Source of the DNA: JAJNBD01 sp964471475
GTDB lineage: Bacteria; Pseudomonadota; Gammaproteobacteria; CAISUE01
Direction of reading: 5' to 3'
Assembly (NCBI GenBank): GCA_964471475.1
Contig: CAYYFQ010000004.1
Span: forward strand, 1 to 64,000
DNA length: 64,000 bases
Position numbers and translations under genes: made by a program. The notes below the pieces were generated by a model. The model was not told where the DNA came from, made no database searches, and saw only the letters and a program-made list of their open reading frames with translations. Position 1 is the stretch's first letter, and each line of letters begins with the position of its first letter. This document shows, piece after piece, positions 44,282 to 53,670 of this stretch.

Positions 44282-45319
44282 ATGATGCGTCTTTCAGAAC
44301 TGGTTATCGAAGATAAAAAAATTACTATTTTTGGTCTTGCAAAAAACACGGGGAAAACCGAAACATTAAAAACAATTTTACGCGAATTTAATGCGGCGAA
44401 TCGAACTGTGGGAGTAACTTCAATTGGTAGAGATGGTGAAAAGCAAGATGTTATCAATAGTCAAATTGATAAGCCCACAATTTATTTGATGCCATTCTCT
44501 CTTGTTGCAACAACAAATAGTTTAATACGTAAAAGTGGATTATCTTATAAAACGCTTGAAAAAACTGCTTATCGCACGCCCTTAGGACAAGTTGTAATTG
44601 CGAAATTATTAGAAGGTGGAGAAGTTGAAATTTCAGGGCCAAGTTCGGCTGAAGACATCAAAATGGTCAGTGATACCATGTTAGGTATGGGCGCGGACAA
44701 TATTCTTATAGATGGTGCGATCAATAGAAAAGCAGCTTCAGCGCCAGCTATAGCAGACAGTGTCATTATGGCGACAGGTGCTGTGTTAGATGAGAGCATT
44801 GAGGCGGCTGTTGTGGAAACAAAAAATAGAGTAGACATTCTTAAGCTACCGCTCTTTGATGATCAAGGGTTAAGAAAAATCATTGGATCTCATCAGAGTA
44901 ACTTACTTATTGATGAAAATTATTCTGTAATGCCAATTGATCGAAAATTTTTTGTTTTGGAAGCTTTTTATGAGTTTAAAAAAATTATGCTTAAAGCGTC
45001 TTGGCGGTACATTGTTATGCGTGGTGCATTAAGTGAGCAGTTCATTGAAAATCTTTTAAGTATTACTCGTGGGTGCGAAATCGTATTAATTATCGCAGAT
45101 AGCACCAAACTTTTTTTAGGGCATCGGAATGTAAACTGGTATAAAAATAGGGGGATACATATTAAAGTACTCCAACCTACAAAACTTAAAGCGATTACAA
45201 TAAATCCGATTGCTCCGAAGGCATATCGTTTTGATTCATCCTATTTTCGGAAGCTGCTTCAAGATGCTATCCCAGATGTTTGTACTTTTGATGTCATGGA
45301 TAGTAATTATTTAATGTAA
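44282..45319 (+). CDS. KamB-like P-loop protein, aminomutase reactivase
   Basis: 345 aa, 23 bp after kamE. ITIFGLAKNTGKTETL (14-29) carries a Walker A (GLAKNTGKT, 18-26); VGVTSIGRDGE, EISGPSSAEDIK and ILIDGAINRKAAS follow. This matches the protein that accompanies kamDE in lysine-fermenting bacteria, annotated there as the KamB subunit of a lysine 5,6-aminomutase reactivase, thought to exchange damaged cobalamin at the expense of ATP. The usual MutS-like partner KamC is not in the window. I assign the family from memory of that gene neighbourhood. Confidence 0.72.
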   Translation: MMRLSELVIEDKKITIFGLAKNTGKTETLKTILREFNAANRTVGVTSIGRDGEKQDVINSQIDKPTIYLMPFSLVATTNSLIRKSGLSYKTLEKTAYRTPLGQVVIAKLLEGGEVEISGPSSAEDIKMVSDTMLGMGADNILIDGAINRKAASAPAIADSVIMATGAVLDESIEAAVVETKNRVDILKLPLFDDQGLRKIIGSHQSNLLIDENYSVMPIDRKFFVLEAFYEFKKIMLKASWRYIVMRGALSEQFIENLLSITRGCEIVLIIADSTKLFLGHRNVNWYKNRGIHIKVLQPTKLKAITINPIAPKAYRFDSSYFRKLLQDAIPDVCTFDVMDSNYLM

Positions 45320-45371
45320 AGCGTAATAATTGATGAAATATTTTAGCAGCATAATTTACTTAGGATAAAGT

Positions 45372-46994
45372 ATGGCTTATATGAATGGTGGTCAAGTGTT
45401 GGTTAAAATGCTATTGCATCATGGCGTTGATACTATTTTTGCGATGCCAGGCGAGCAGCTTGATCCATTTTTTGCCGCGCTTTATGAACATCGCAATGAC
45501 ATAAGAGTGATTCATTCACGACATGAACAAGGCGCTGCTTTTATGGCTTATGGGTATGCTCGTTCTACGGGACGAGTTGGCGCTTTTATTATTCCACCAG
45601 GACCTGGTTTTTTGAATACAACGGCGGCGCTTGCTACAGGTTATGCTGGAAATACGCCAATGTTTTGTTTGACTGGGCAAATCCCACTTGATGCGATTGG
45701 TCGTGGTTTTGGTGTTTTGCATGAATTGCCAGATCAGTTAGGCATGTTGCGTGTTTTAACTAAGTGGTCTGCGCGTATGGAACATCCTATGCATGGGCCA
45801 CAGCTTGTTAATCAAGCATTTTCTCAATTACAGACGGATCGTATTCGTCCAGTTGGTATTGAAGTTCCCTCGAATGTTATGGCAGAAAAAGCGGAAGTAG
45901 ATTGTAGTTTTGAGCCAGCGGCGATTACAAATACCAATCCTTTAAGCGTAGAAGCAATAAAACAGGCTGCGGCGCTACTAAATAGTGCATCAAAACCGAT
46001 AATTATGATAGGTGGGGGAGCGATAAGTGCTACCAAAGAACTACTGAACATTGCAGAAAAGTTACAAGCACCTGTGATCGTAAATTGTAGTGGGCGTGGC
46101 ATAATTAGTGATCGTCATTATTTATCGTTGACATGGCCAGCTGGACATCATTTGTGGAAAGAAGCAGATGTGGTTATGGCGGTAGGTACGCGCTTGTTTC
46201 AACCTCAAATGCAATGGGGCACTGATGATGCATTGCATATTATACGAATTGATATTGACCCCACAGAGCTTTCGCGCGTGCGTAAACCTACAGTTGGCAT
46301 TCTGGCCGATGCAAAAGTTGCACTTTCTGCATTGGATGATGCGTTGACTAGCAGTATGGTAGAACCTAAAAAATCACGACAAAGAGAACTAGTGGCGTTA
46401 AAAGCTGAGTTTTTAGCTAAATTTTCGAAGCTCAATCCTCAATATGATTATTTAATGGCGATCCGAGATGCATTGCCGGAGGATGGTTATTTTGTTGATG
46501 AACTGACACAGGTTGGATATGTAGCCAGATTTGCTTTCCCAATTTATTACCCACGTACTTATATTCCTGCCACATACCAAGGAACGTTAGGGTTTGGGTT
46601 CGCGGCAGCATTAGGGGTAAAAGCAGCGTACCCTACTAAGGCGGTTATATCTATTTCTGGGGATGGTGGATTTCTATATAACGCGCAAGAGCTTGCGACG
46701 GCAGTGCAAAATAAGCTTGCTGTTATAGCAATTATTTTTAATGATAATGCTTATGGTAACGTAAAGCGAGCACAAATTCAGGAAGGTTATAACTTGGCAA
46801 CGGATTTAGATAATCCCGATTTTTGTGAGTTGGCAAGAGCTTTTGGTGCTATAGGTGTAATTGCTCATCATCCAGAAGAATTACGTCATGAAATTCATAA
46901 AGCGTTAACATATGATAAGCCCACAGTGATTGAAGTGAAGGTAGATAAAATGCCGGATCCATGGAAGTTTATTCGTTTACCAAAAATACGTTAA
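45372..46994 (+). CDS. ThDP-dependent enzyme, acetolactate synthase-like
   Basis: 540 aa with the three-domain plan of the acetohydroxyacid synthase/benzoylformate decarboxylase family. The activating glutamate is E52 (HSRHEQGAAFMAYG), GPGFLNTTAALATGY follows, and the ThDP/Mg motif GDGGFLYN...NDNAYGN starts at about 430. It would decarboxylate a 2-oxo acid or join it to another carbonyl. A suitable 2-oxo acid could be produced by the oxidase at 39440 or the aminotransferase at 48410. No regulatory small subunit is present, so it is not a housekeeping IlvB. Confidence 0.85.
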   Translation: MAYMNGGQVLVKMLLHHGVDTIFAMPGEQLDPFFAALYEHRNDIRVIHSRHEQGAAFMAYGYARSTGRVGAFIIPPGPGFLNTTAALATGYAGNTPMFCLTGQIPLDAIGRGFGVLHELPDQLGMLRVLTKWSARMEHPMHGPQLVNQAFSQLQTDRIRPVGIEVPSNVMAEKAEVDCSFEPAAITNTNPLSVEAIKQAAALLNSASKPIIMIGGGAISATKELLNIAEKLQAPVIVNCSGRGIISDRHYLSLTWPAGHHLWKEADVVMAVGTRLFQPQMQWGTDDALHIIRIDIDPTELSRVRKPTVGILADAKVALSALDDALTSSMVEPKKSRQRELVALKAEFLAKFSKLNPQYDYLMAIRDALPEDGYFVDELTQVGYVARFAFPIYYPRTYIPATYQGTLGFGFAAALGVKAAYPTKAVISISGDGGFLYNAQELATAVQNKLAVIAIIFNDNAYGNVKRAQIQEGYNLATDLDNPDFCELARAFGAIGVIAHHPEELRHEIHKALTYDKPTVIEVKVDKMPDPWKFIRLPKIR

Positions 46995-47014
46995 GGTAAA
47001 AAAGAGGTTAATGA

Positions 47015-47674
47015 ATGCTAAATAAATGTATTGAGAACGTGGAACAAGCAATCGAAGGAGTTGAAGAAGGTGCAACTGTATTAATCGGTGGCTTTGGTAA
47101 TCCAGGAATGCCATTTTCGCTTGTGAATGCATTGATAGTAAAAGGTAAAAAAAATCTTACCCTTGTTACAAATAATACAGGAACGGGATATGTTGGGATC
47201 GCTGCTCTTTTAAAAGCGGGGTTGGTTAGAAAAGTTATTTGTTGTTACCCTCGACGAGAAGGTTCAGTAGTATTTGAAGAGCTGTATCGCCTAAAGCAAA
47301 TAGAGCTTGAGCTTGTTCCTCACGGTACACTCTGTGAGCGTATTCGTGCTGGTGCTTCTGGTATTCAAGGTTTTTATACCCCAACGAGTGCTGGCACGTT
47401 ATTGGAAAAAGGTAAAGAGATTCGAGAGTTTAATGGATTACGATGCGTGCTTGAGTTGCCAATCAAAGGAGATTTCGCATTGATTAAAGCTAAACGTGCA
47501 GATCGATGGGGAAATCTTACCTATGAAGCTTCTGCTCGTAATATGGGTCCTGTCATGGCTGCTGCAGCTACGACTACAGTTGCGGAAGTAGATGAAATTG
47601 TTGCACTTGGTCAGTTGGATCCAGAGTCTATTGTGACACCAGGTATTTATGTTAATCGGGTGGTATTGATATGA
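47015..47674 (+). CDS. 3-oxoacid CoA-transferase subunit A
   Basis: 219 aa. VLIGGFGNPGMPFSLVNAL is the CoA-transferase family signature of the A subunits (PcaI, AtoD, ScoA), and PKRADRWGNL-like AKRADRWGNLTYEASARN is the later conserved block. With the B subunit it moves CoA from succinyl-CoA or acetyl-CoA to a 3-oxo or other carboxylic acid. The stop overlaps the B-subunit start (ATGA). Confidence 0.88.
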   Translation: MLNKCIENVEQAIEGVEEGATVLIGGFGNPGMPFSLVNALIVKGKKNLTLVTNNTGTGYVGIAALLKAGLVRKVICCYPRREGSVVFEELYRLKQIELELVPHGTLCERIRAGASGIQGFYTPTSAGTLLEKGKEIREFNGLRCVLELPIKGDFALIKAKRADRWGNLTYEASARNMGPVMAAAATTTVAEVDEIVALGQLDPESIVTPGIYVNRVVLI

Positions 47675-48426
47675 ACACATTCACTCCGTTGACACGTCTT
47701 GAAATAGCGTGCCGTGCGGCACAAGATTTTAAAAATGGTATGTATATTAATCTTGGTGTTGGTATTCCAACGCTAGCTTCGCTTTTTGTTCCAATAGATC
47801 GAGAAGTCGTTTTTCAAAGTGAAAATGGGATTCTTGGTTTAGGCCCCCTTGCTAGCATTGGGAAAGAAAACTTTAATTTAGTTAATGCGAGTCAGCAAAA
47901 AGTAACGCTAGTGACCGGAGGATGTTTTTTTGATTGTGTAGATGCGTTTATGATGTTACGCGGTGGGCATATTGATTTAGCATTGCTCGGTGCTTTTCAG
48001 GTATCACAGCAAGGAGATCTTGCTAATTGGATAGTTGAAAGCTCAGATGTTCCCCCTGCTGTTGGAGGAGCAATGGATATTGCTATTGGCGCGAAAGAGA
48101 TTTGGGTTTTGATGCAACATTGCACTAAGGATGGCCAACCTCGACTGGTAAGCAATTGTACCTATCCACTTACTGCGTCAAGTGTAGTGAGTCGTGTATA
48201 TACAGATCTCGCTGTGATTCATGTTACTTCGAATGGCTTTATTGTACAAGAAAGTTTGGATGGTTTATTGCTGGCAACATTACAGCAAAAAACGGGCGCG
48301 CCTTTAAAATTAGCAGAAAATTGGCGTCCTTTAAGCGTTCCAGCTGTTGATAGTATCTCTAATGAAATTTGTTTAACCGAGCATCCACCAGCGAAGGAGA
48401 AAAAAACAAATGCCAAAAATGCGTGA
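47671..48426 (+). CDS. 3-oxoacid CoA-transferase subunit B
   Basis: 251 aa, about 40 residues longer than typical PcaJ/AtoA. NLGVGIPTLASLFVP is the ribose-binding loop and SENGILGLGP (50-59) holds the catalytic glutamate E51, which forms the glutamyl-CoA thioester. GGAMDIAIGAKEIWVLMQH is family-typical. Its last 17 bp overlap the aminotransferase start. In lysine fermentation an acetoacetate CoA-transferase works downstream of KamDE; here the CoA acceptor is unknown. Confidence 0.9.
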   Translation: MNTFTPLTRLEIACRAAQDFKNGMYINLGVGIPTLASLFVPIDREVVFQSENGILGLGPLASIGKENFNLVNASQQKVTLVTGGCFFDCVDAFMMLRGGHIDLALLGAFQVSQQGDLANWIVESSDVPPAVGGAMDIAIGAKEIWVLMQHCTKDGQPRLVSNCTYPLTASSVVSRVYTDLAVIHVTSNGFIVQESLDGLLLATLQQKTGAPLKLAENWRPLSVPAVDSISNEICLTEHPPAKEKKTNAKNA

Positions 48427-49570
48427 TGCAATTAGCGCAATGGAAAGCCAGCGTATTAATCAGGTTATTCAATTTGCAATGGGCGTTCCGGATGTTATTC
48501 CTTTATGGTTTGGGGAATCAGATATTGTCACGCCAGACTTTATCCGTGCAGCCGCTATAGAGGCACTGAATTCTGGAAAAACATTTTATGTTAATCGTCG
48601 AGGAATATTACCACTCCGAGAAGAAATTAAATCTTATCTCGATAATCTGTATGCGCTCAATCTAGATTTAAACCGCATTACAGTTGTCGCTTCAGGGATG
48701 ACAGCAATTATGATTGCTGCTGAAAGTCTTTTGAATAATGAAGATAATATGGTAGTTGTTTCACCGATTTGGCCAAATATTTTTTATGCAGTGCGAGCCA
48801 TGGGCGCCGAGTGTCGCCATGTTCGTTTAGAAAATATAGAACATGATTGGCATCTTGATCTTGATAAGTTATTTGCTGCATGCGACAAACGTACCCGTGC
48901 AATTTTTATCGCCTCTCCTGGGAATCCAACGGGATGGGTTATATCTTCAGAACAACAAAAATTAATCATAGAGTTTTGTCGACTCCACGGTATATGGATA
49001 ATTGCTGACGAAGTTTATCATCGATTAGTTTACAATCGTCACTGTACACCTTCCTTTCTTGATGTTGCTGACCCTGAAGACTCCCTATTTGTTGTGCAAA
49101 GTTTTTCTAAAAGCTGGGCGATGACGGGTTGGCGGTTAGGGTGGTTGGTACATCCATCCTCTGTGGCAAATTCTATTGGTGATTTATCAGCAATTAATAA
49201 TACGGGTGCTTCATCATTTGTCCAATATGCGGGTATTGCGGCAATTCGTCATGGAGAATCATTTATTGAGAAAATGGTCAAACGTTGCCGGCGAAATCGT
49301 GATTTGGTGTATGAACGCTTGTCAAAAATAGACCAAATACAAATTACCTATCCAGAAGCAGCTTTTTACGCTTTTTTTTCTGTTGATGGCGTACATGATG
49401 ATTTACAGTTTGCTAAAACGTTAGCACAAACAGCTCATGTTGGTCTTGCGCCCGGTTCTGCTTTTGGGCCTGGTAATGAGGGTTATTTACGTTTGTGTTT
49501 TGCACATGATGAAAAAAAAATATTGGCAGCGCTTGATCGATTAGAGAACGCAATTATTAACATATGTTAA
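48410..49570 (+). CDS. Class I/II PLP aminotransferase
   Basis: 386 aa fold-type I aminotransferase of the AspC/AAT subgroup. The PLP lysine is K234 in SFSKSWAMTGWRLGW; SPGNPTGWV and IIADEVYHRLVY are the substrate/PLP-phosphate and PLP-ring (D) motifs; the final RLCFAHDE contains the alpha-carboxylate arginine. It could interconvert an amino and a keto acid of the pathway. AAGGAG is 15 bases before the start, inside the CoA-transferase B gene, with 17 bp overlap. Confidence 0.9.
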   Translation: MPKMRDAISAMESQRINQVIQFAMGVPDVIPLWFGESDIVTPDFIRAAAIEALNSGKTFYVNRRGILPLREEIKSYLDNLYALNLDLNRITVVASGMTAIMIAAESLLNNEDNMVVVSPIWPNIFYAVRAMGAECRHVRLENIEHDWHLDLDKLFAACDKRTRAIFIASPGNPTGWVISSEQQKLIIEFCRLHGIWIIADEVYHRLVYNRHCTPSFLDVADPEDSLFVVQSFSKSWAMTGWRLGWLVHPSSVANSIGDLSAINNTGASSFVQYAGIAAIRHGESFIEKMVKRCRRNRDLVYERLSKIDQIQITYPEAAFYAFFSVDGVHDDLQFAKTLAQTAHVGLAPGSAFGPGNEGYLRLCFAHDEKKILAALDRLENAIINIC

Positions 49571-49626
49571 ATATCAAAAATTTGATAATCGCGTAACACA
49601 AAAAATTATATGTAGAGCAAAATAAA

Positions 49627-52600
49627 ATGGAAATGAATACTAAAGAGTGTTTTCAGAGACCAAACAAAATAGAAAATCAAATTTTTCCATTGACTGAAAT
49701 TCAGCAAGCGTATTGGATCGGAGAAAAGGATGTTTATCTCACAAGCACTCCAGCATTTGTATATCGCAGCTTTACTACCACACAAGTTGATTTAGAAAAA
49801 TTAAAATCAACATTATTGCATTTAATGCGTATACATCCAATGTTGAGAGCTTCTATTTTACCGAATGGGGTGCAAAAAATTGCTGCGATGCCAATGCATA
49901 TTGATGTCCCATTTTCTGATTGGAGTGACAGATCTGTTTCAGAGCAAGAAAAATTATTAGCCAACAGACGAGAGAATATTGCAGTTTTTTTGCCTGAGTT
50001 GGATAGTGAGCGTCAATTTGCATGCATTGTCGATCGGATGTCTTCGGAATATTTTATTCATTTTTTATTCAGATTGATTGCAATTGATGGTAGATCAGTT
50101 GCTTTATTTTTTAGAGATTTGACGCAGATATATCTTGGAAAAATCGCAGTCAATAGAAGTGAGGTGAACTATTTTGATTATATTAATCGAAGAATAGCTA
50201 TTAAAAATTCAGAGTCATATCAACAATCGTGGCAGTATTGGTTGAAGCGTGTAGAGGAATTGCCAAGTGGACCAAATTTGCCCATTGTTAATTATGAAGC
50301 TATTCCACAACGATCAAACTTTCGAAGACGTCAAATTCGATTAATGCCATCTGAAATTAATACCCTTAATCAAAAAGCTAAATTATGTGGTGTTACTATA
50401 AATGTAGTATTGTGTACCATTTTTGTAGATATTTTGCGTTATTGGACATCGAATAAGTCATTTACATTGAATGTCTTAACATCATTGCGACCACCAGATA
50501 AACCAGAGTTTTCTGAAATAATAGGTAATTTTACCAGCACGCTGCTGTTGGAAGTTTCTTTTGACGGTGTTATTAGTTTTCGTGACCGAGCAATAAGATT
50601 ACAAAAAAAATTGTATCAAGATTTTATTAAACACTCCCAAATTTCTGGTGTAGATGTAATTCGTGCCATGCATCATGCCAATGATCAACTGCCAAAGATG
50701 CCAGTTGTTTTTGCAAGTATGCTGGGTACTGAAAAAGAACATGTCGGTTCTTCATATGTAGATCTTCATTGGAAAAATTCTGTGGGTTCGCTGCATACGC
50801 CTCAAGTATGGTTGGATCATCAAGTATATATGAATGAAGGGCAGTTAGTACTTAACTGGGATGTTGTAGAAGATGTTTTCTTGCCAGGTGTCATACAAGA
50901 AATGTTTTTAGTGTATGAAGCGCATCTGCGTAATTTTTTACATGAAATGACGAGTGTGGATAATTTATTATTACCCACATTACCAGAACAATTCTTGTTA
51001 CCTAGGATAGAGGCAAATAAAACAGAAAATTTTTGCACGCGAAAATTATTGCATGAATATTTTGAAGATGCCTATCATAAATATAGTGAGCGAACAGCTA
51101 TTATTGCGCCAGATTGTACGCTTAGTTATCGAAATTTGTGGCAACTTACTACAAAATTGGCTACTATACTTCGTAAGCACGGCGTTGGTTGTAATGATTT
51201 GGTCGCTATACTTGCAAAGCGTGGTTGGAGACAAGTTGCTGCAGCAATGGCAGTTATTCAGGCTGGTGGCGCATATTTACCCATTGCATATGAATTGCCA
51301 ATTACCAGGAAAAATTATCTTTTAGGACAGAAGGGAGTAAAAATTTTACTTGTTGAAGATGGGTTGCAAAACGAATTGAATGTCGCATCAACCGTTCAAG
51401 TCTTGGTTCTCGAAAATGTTTTATTTGAAGTAAGGTCAGAAGAAATTGCTCCATTGGCCACGATTCAAAAAACCACGGATTTAGCTTATGTCATATTTAC
51501 TTCAGGGTCAACGGGTCAGCCAAAAGGCGTTGCGATAGAGCATCGAGGAGCAGTCAACACGATACAAGATATTATTGCTCGCTTTAATTTGCAATATAAA
51601 GATCGTGTACTTGCAATTTCTGCGTTTAATTTTGATTTATCTGTTTTTGATATTTTTGGTACTTTAGCCGTTGGCGCCACTCTAGTTATTCCTCCACACC
51701 GGACTACGCCTTCGCCCGAAGATTGGATAAAGTGTATTAAAGAGCATCAAGTGACTGTATGGAATTCAGTGCCAGCCCTTCTTGAAATGCAAATTGAGTA
51801 TTGTGAGCAAAGAAATTCAACCGATTTATTATCATTGCGACTGGTTATGTTAAGTGGAGACTGGATTCCTCTTTCTTTACCAGAGCGGTTACGTCGAATC
51901 ATGCCAGATATAAAAATGGTCAGTCTTGGTGGCGCTACTGAAGCTTCAATATGGTCAAATTATTTTTTTATTGAAAAAATCGATCCCTCGTGGAAAAGTA
52001 TCCCTTATGGATGGCCATTGAGTAATCAAAAATTTTATGTCTTAGATGAAGGATTTTATCCTTCACCAACTTGGGTTCCTGGTCAATTGTATATTGGAGG
52101 TGATGGATTAGCGAAGGGTTATTATGAGGATGAGATAAAAACCACAGAAAAATTTATTTATCATCCTGTCACAGGCGAGCGTCTTTATCAAACGGGCGAT
52201 CGAGGATGTTATCACTCTAATGGCTATTTGGAATTTTTAGGTCGAGAAGATAATCAGGTTAAAATTCGCGGTTTTCGAATTGAATTAGGAGAGATAGAAG
52301 CTTTGTTGAAAAAATATCCAGGCATTAATGATGCCGTTGTAATGGTTAGAGAAATTGATAAACAAGATAAGCAGCTCGTTGGTATTTATGTGCTTAATAG
52401 TGACTCTGCTGATAAAACCACTGCTGAAATACGTTTATATCTCGAAAAACTTTTGCCTGATTATATGATTCCAAGCATCTATGTCAAAATAGAAAAAATC
52501 CCAGTAACTGCAAATGGAAAAACAGATCGCACAGCACTTAAGGCTGCAATAGCTCATTTAGGAGAGCAAAAGCAACCAGATAAAATAGCGCCACGCACTG

Positions 52601-53670
52601 AGCTTGAGCAAAGACTCGCTGAATTATGGGGTAATTTGCTGGGGTTAACATCATTAGATATCCATGAAAATTTTTTTGAGGTGGGTGGGACATCTCTTTC
52701 AGCCGTGCGATTATTAAATTTAATAGAAGATAAGTTAGGTAAACGTATCCCACTAGCCGCATTGTTTCATTGTGGAACAATTGCAACGCAAGCTCAACTG
52801 CTAGAGGGGCTTCCTGTATTTGCCAATCTAGTTGGTAAGGCTCGTGAACCAGTAATAAATATTCGAGAAGGAAAACGCACTGTTCTTATTGCGATTCATC
52901 CCGTTGGTGGCAATGTTATTTGTTATCGACCCCTTGCAAAACTTGTTCCACAGGAAATATCTATCTTAGGAGTTCAATCACCTGGCACAGGTCAAAAAAG
53001 AAGTGTTACTCAACTTGCCCAACTTTATGTTTCAGCATTAAACAATCGTGGATTACAAGATTGCAAGCTTCATTTTCTTGGGTGGTCTATGGGCGGTGTT
53101 ATTGCACATGAGATGGTAAGGCTGTTAGAAAATGGAGGGCGGCAGATAGAAAGTCTAACAATGATAGATAGTTGGATGGGAGATTTATCTAACGTGGAAA
53201 TAATTACATCTTTTGAGTTAGTGAAAAATTTTTTTAGAGATTTATTTAATGGAGCTCAAGTGGATAATATATTGTTGGGAGTTGGAAGTCTACCAGCAAA
53301 TCAACAAATTGAAGTGGCTGCAAAAATACTTCGTGATCATGGGCTGTTAAAAACAGATATAGCAGATCCATTGCTTACTGAGCTATTTGCAGAATACTCG
53401 GCTAATTATCGTGCATTAATTGCACACTCCGTAGGATATATTAAAACACCGACAAATCAATATCAGGCTGCTCATACGCATAATAGTTTTCCGCATCTGG
53501 TACCGTTTGAATGTAAAGAAAGCAATTTTAACAATACAATAACCACGAATTTAATTATGGAATCGCAAGAGGATCATTTTTCCATTATTCAGGAAAGATC
53601 TTTGCAAAAAATTATTGCGAATATTTTTAGTATTGCAATGCAGATGAAAATTAAATGGGGGAAAGACTAA
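49627..53670 (+). CDS. Nonribosomal peptide synthetase, Cy-A(Cys)-PCP-TE
   Basis: 1347 aa single module. The heterocyclisation domain (about 20-450) starts with FPLTEIQQAYWIG and has TPQVWLDHQV (D397). However, its DxxxxD motif reads RLIAIDGRS (R149, D154), and the usual VFTS is VFAS (A363). Adenylation domain (about 470-980): TSGSTGQPKG, FNFDLSVFDIFG (D670) and GGATEASIWSN; the specificity residues read by alignment are D-L-F-N-M-S-L-I-W-K, one or two changes from the cysteine code DLYNLSLIWK. The carrier serine is S1023 in GGTSLSA. The thioesterase has GWSMGG with S1154 and a candidate catalytic His in EDHFS. It should join an acyl starter to cysteine, perhaps cyclise it to a thiazoline, and release it. 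Confidence 0.93.
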   Translation: MEMNTKECFQRPNKIENQIFPLTEIQQAYWIGEKDVYLTSTPAFVYRSFTTTQVDLEKLKSTLLHLMRIHPMLRASILPNGVQKIAAMPMHIDVPFSDWSDRSVSEQEKLLANRRENIAVFLPELDSERQFACIVDRMSSEYFIHFLFRLIAIDGRSVALFFRDLTQIYLGKIAVNRSEVNYFDYINRRIAIKNSESYQQSWQYWLKRVEELPSGPNLPIVNYEAIPQRSNFRRRQIRLMPSEINTLNQKAKLCGVTINVVLCTIFVDILRYWTSNKSFTLNVLTSLRPPDKPEFSEIIGNFTSTLLLEVSFDGVISFRDRAIRLQKKLYQDFIKHSQISGVDVIRAMHHANDQLPKMPVVFASMLGTEKEHVGSSYVDLHWKNSVGSLHTPQVWLDHQVYMNEGQLVLNWDVVEDVFLPGVIQEMFLVYEAHLRNFLHEMTSVDNLLLPTLPEQFLLPRIEANKTENFCTRKLLHEYFEDAYHKYSERTAIIAPDCTLSYRNLWQLTTKLATILRKHGVGCNDLVAILAKRGWRQVAAAMAVIQAGGAYLPIAYELPITRKNYLLGQKGVKILLVEDGLQNELNVASTVQVLVLENVLFEVRSEEIAPLATIQKTTDLAYVIFTSGSTGQPKGVAIEHRGAVNTIQDIIARFNLQYKDRVLAISAFNFDLSVFDIFGTLAVGATLVIPPHRTTPSPEDWIKCIKEHQVTVWNSVPALLEMQIEYCEQRNSTDLLSLRLVMLSGDWIPLSLPERLRRIMPDIKMVSLGGATEASIWSNYFFIEKIDPSWKSIPYGWPLSNQKFYVLDEGFYPSPTWVPGQLYIGGDGLAKGYYEDEIKTTEKFIYHPVTGERLYQTGDRGCYHSNGYLEFLGREDNQVKIRGFRIELGEIEALLKKYPGINDAVVMVREIDKQDKQLVGIYVLNSDSADKTTAEIRLYLEKLLPDYMIPSIYVKIEKIPVTANGKTDRTALKAAIAHLGEQKQPDKIAPRTELEQRLAELWGNLLGLTSLDIHENFFEVGGTSLSAVRLLNLIEDKLGKRIPLAALFHCGTIATQAQLLEGLPVFANLVGKAREPVINIREGKRTVLIAIHPVGGNVICYRPLAKLVPQEISILGVQSPGTGQKRSVTQLAQLYVSALNNRGLQDCKLHFLGWSMGGVIAHEMVRLLENGGRQIESLTMIDSWMGDLSNVEIITSFELVKNFFRDLFNGAQVDNILLGVGSLPANQQIEVAAKILRDHGLLKTDIADPLLTELFAEYSANYRALIAHSVGYIKTPTNQYQAAHTHNSFPHLVPFECKESNFNNTITTNLIMESQEDHFSIIQERSLQKIIANIFSIAMQMKIKWGKD

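Noticed and set aside
49627..51000. Ordinary condensation (C) domain in the NRPS
   Set aside because: The N-terminal signature and the PQVWLDHQ block belong to the heterocyclisation group; there is no HHxxxDG motif.
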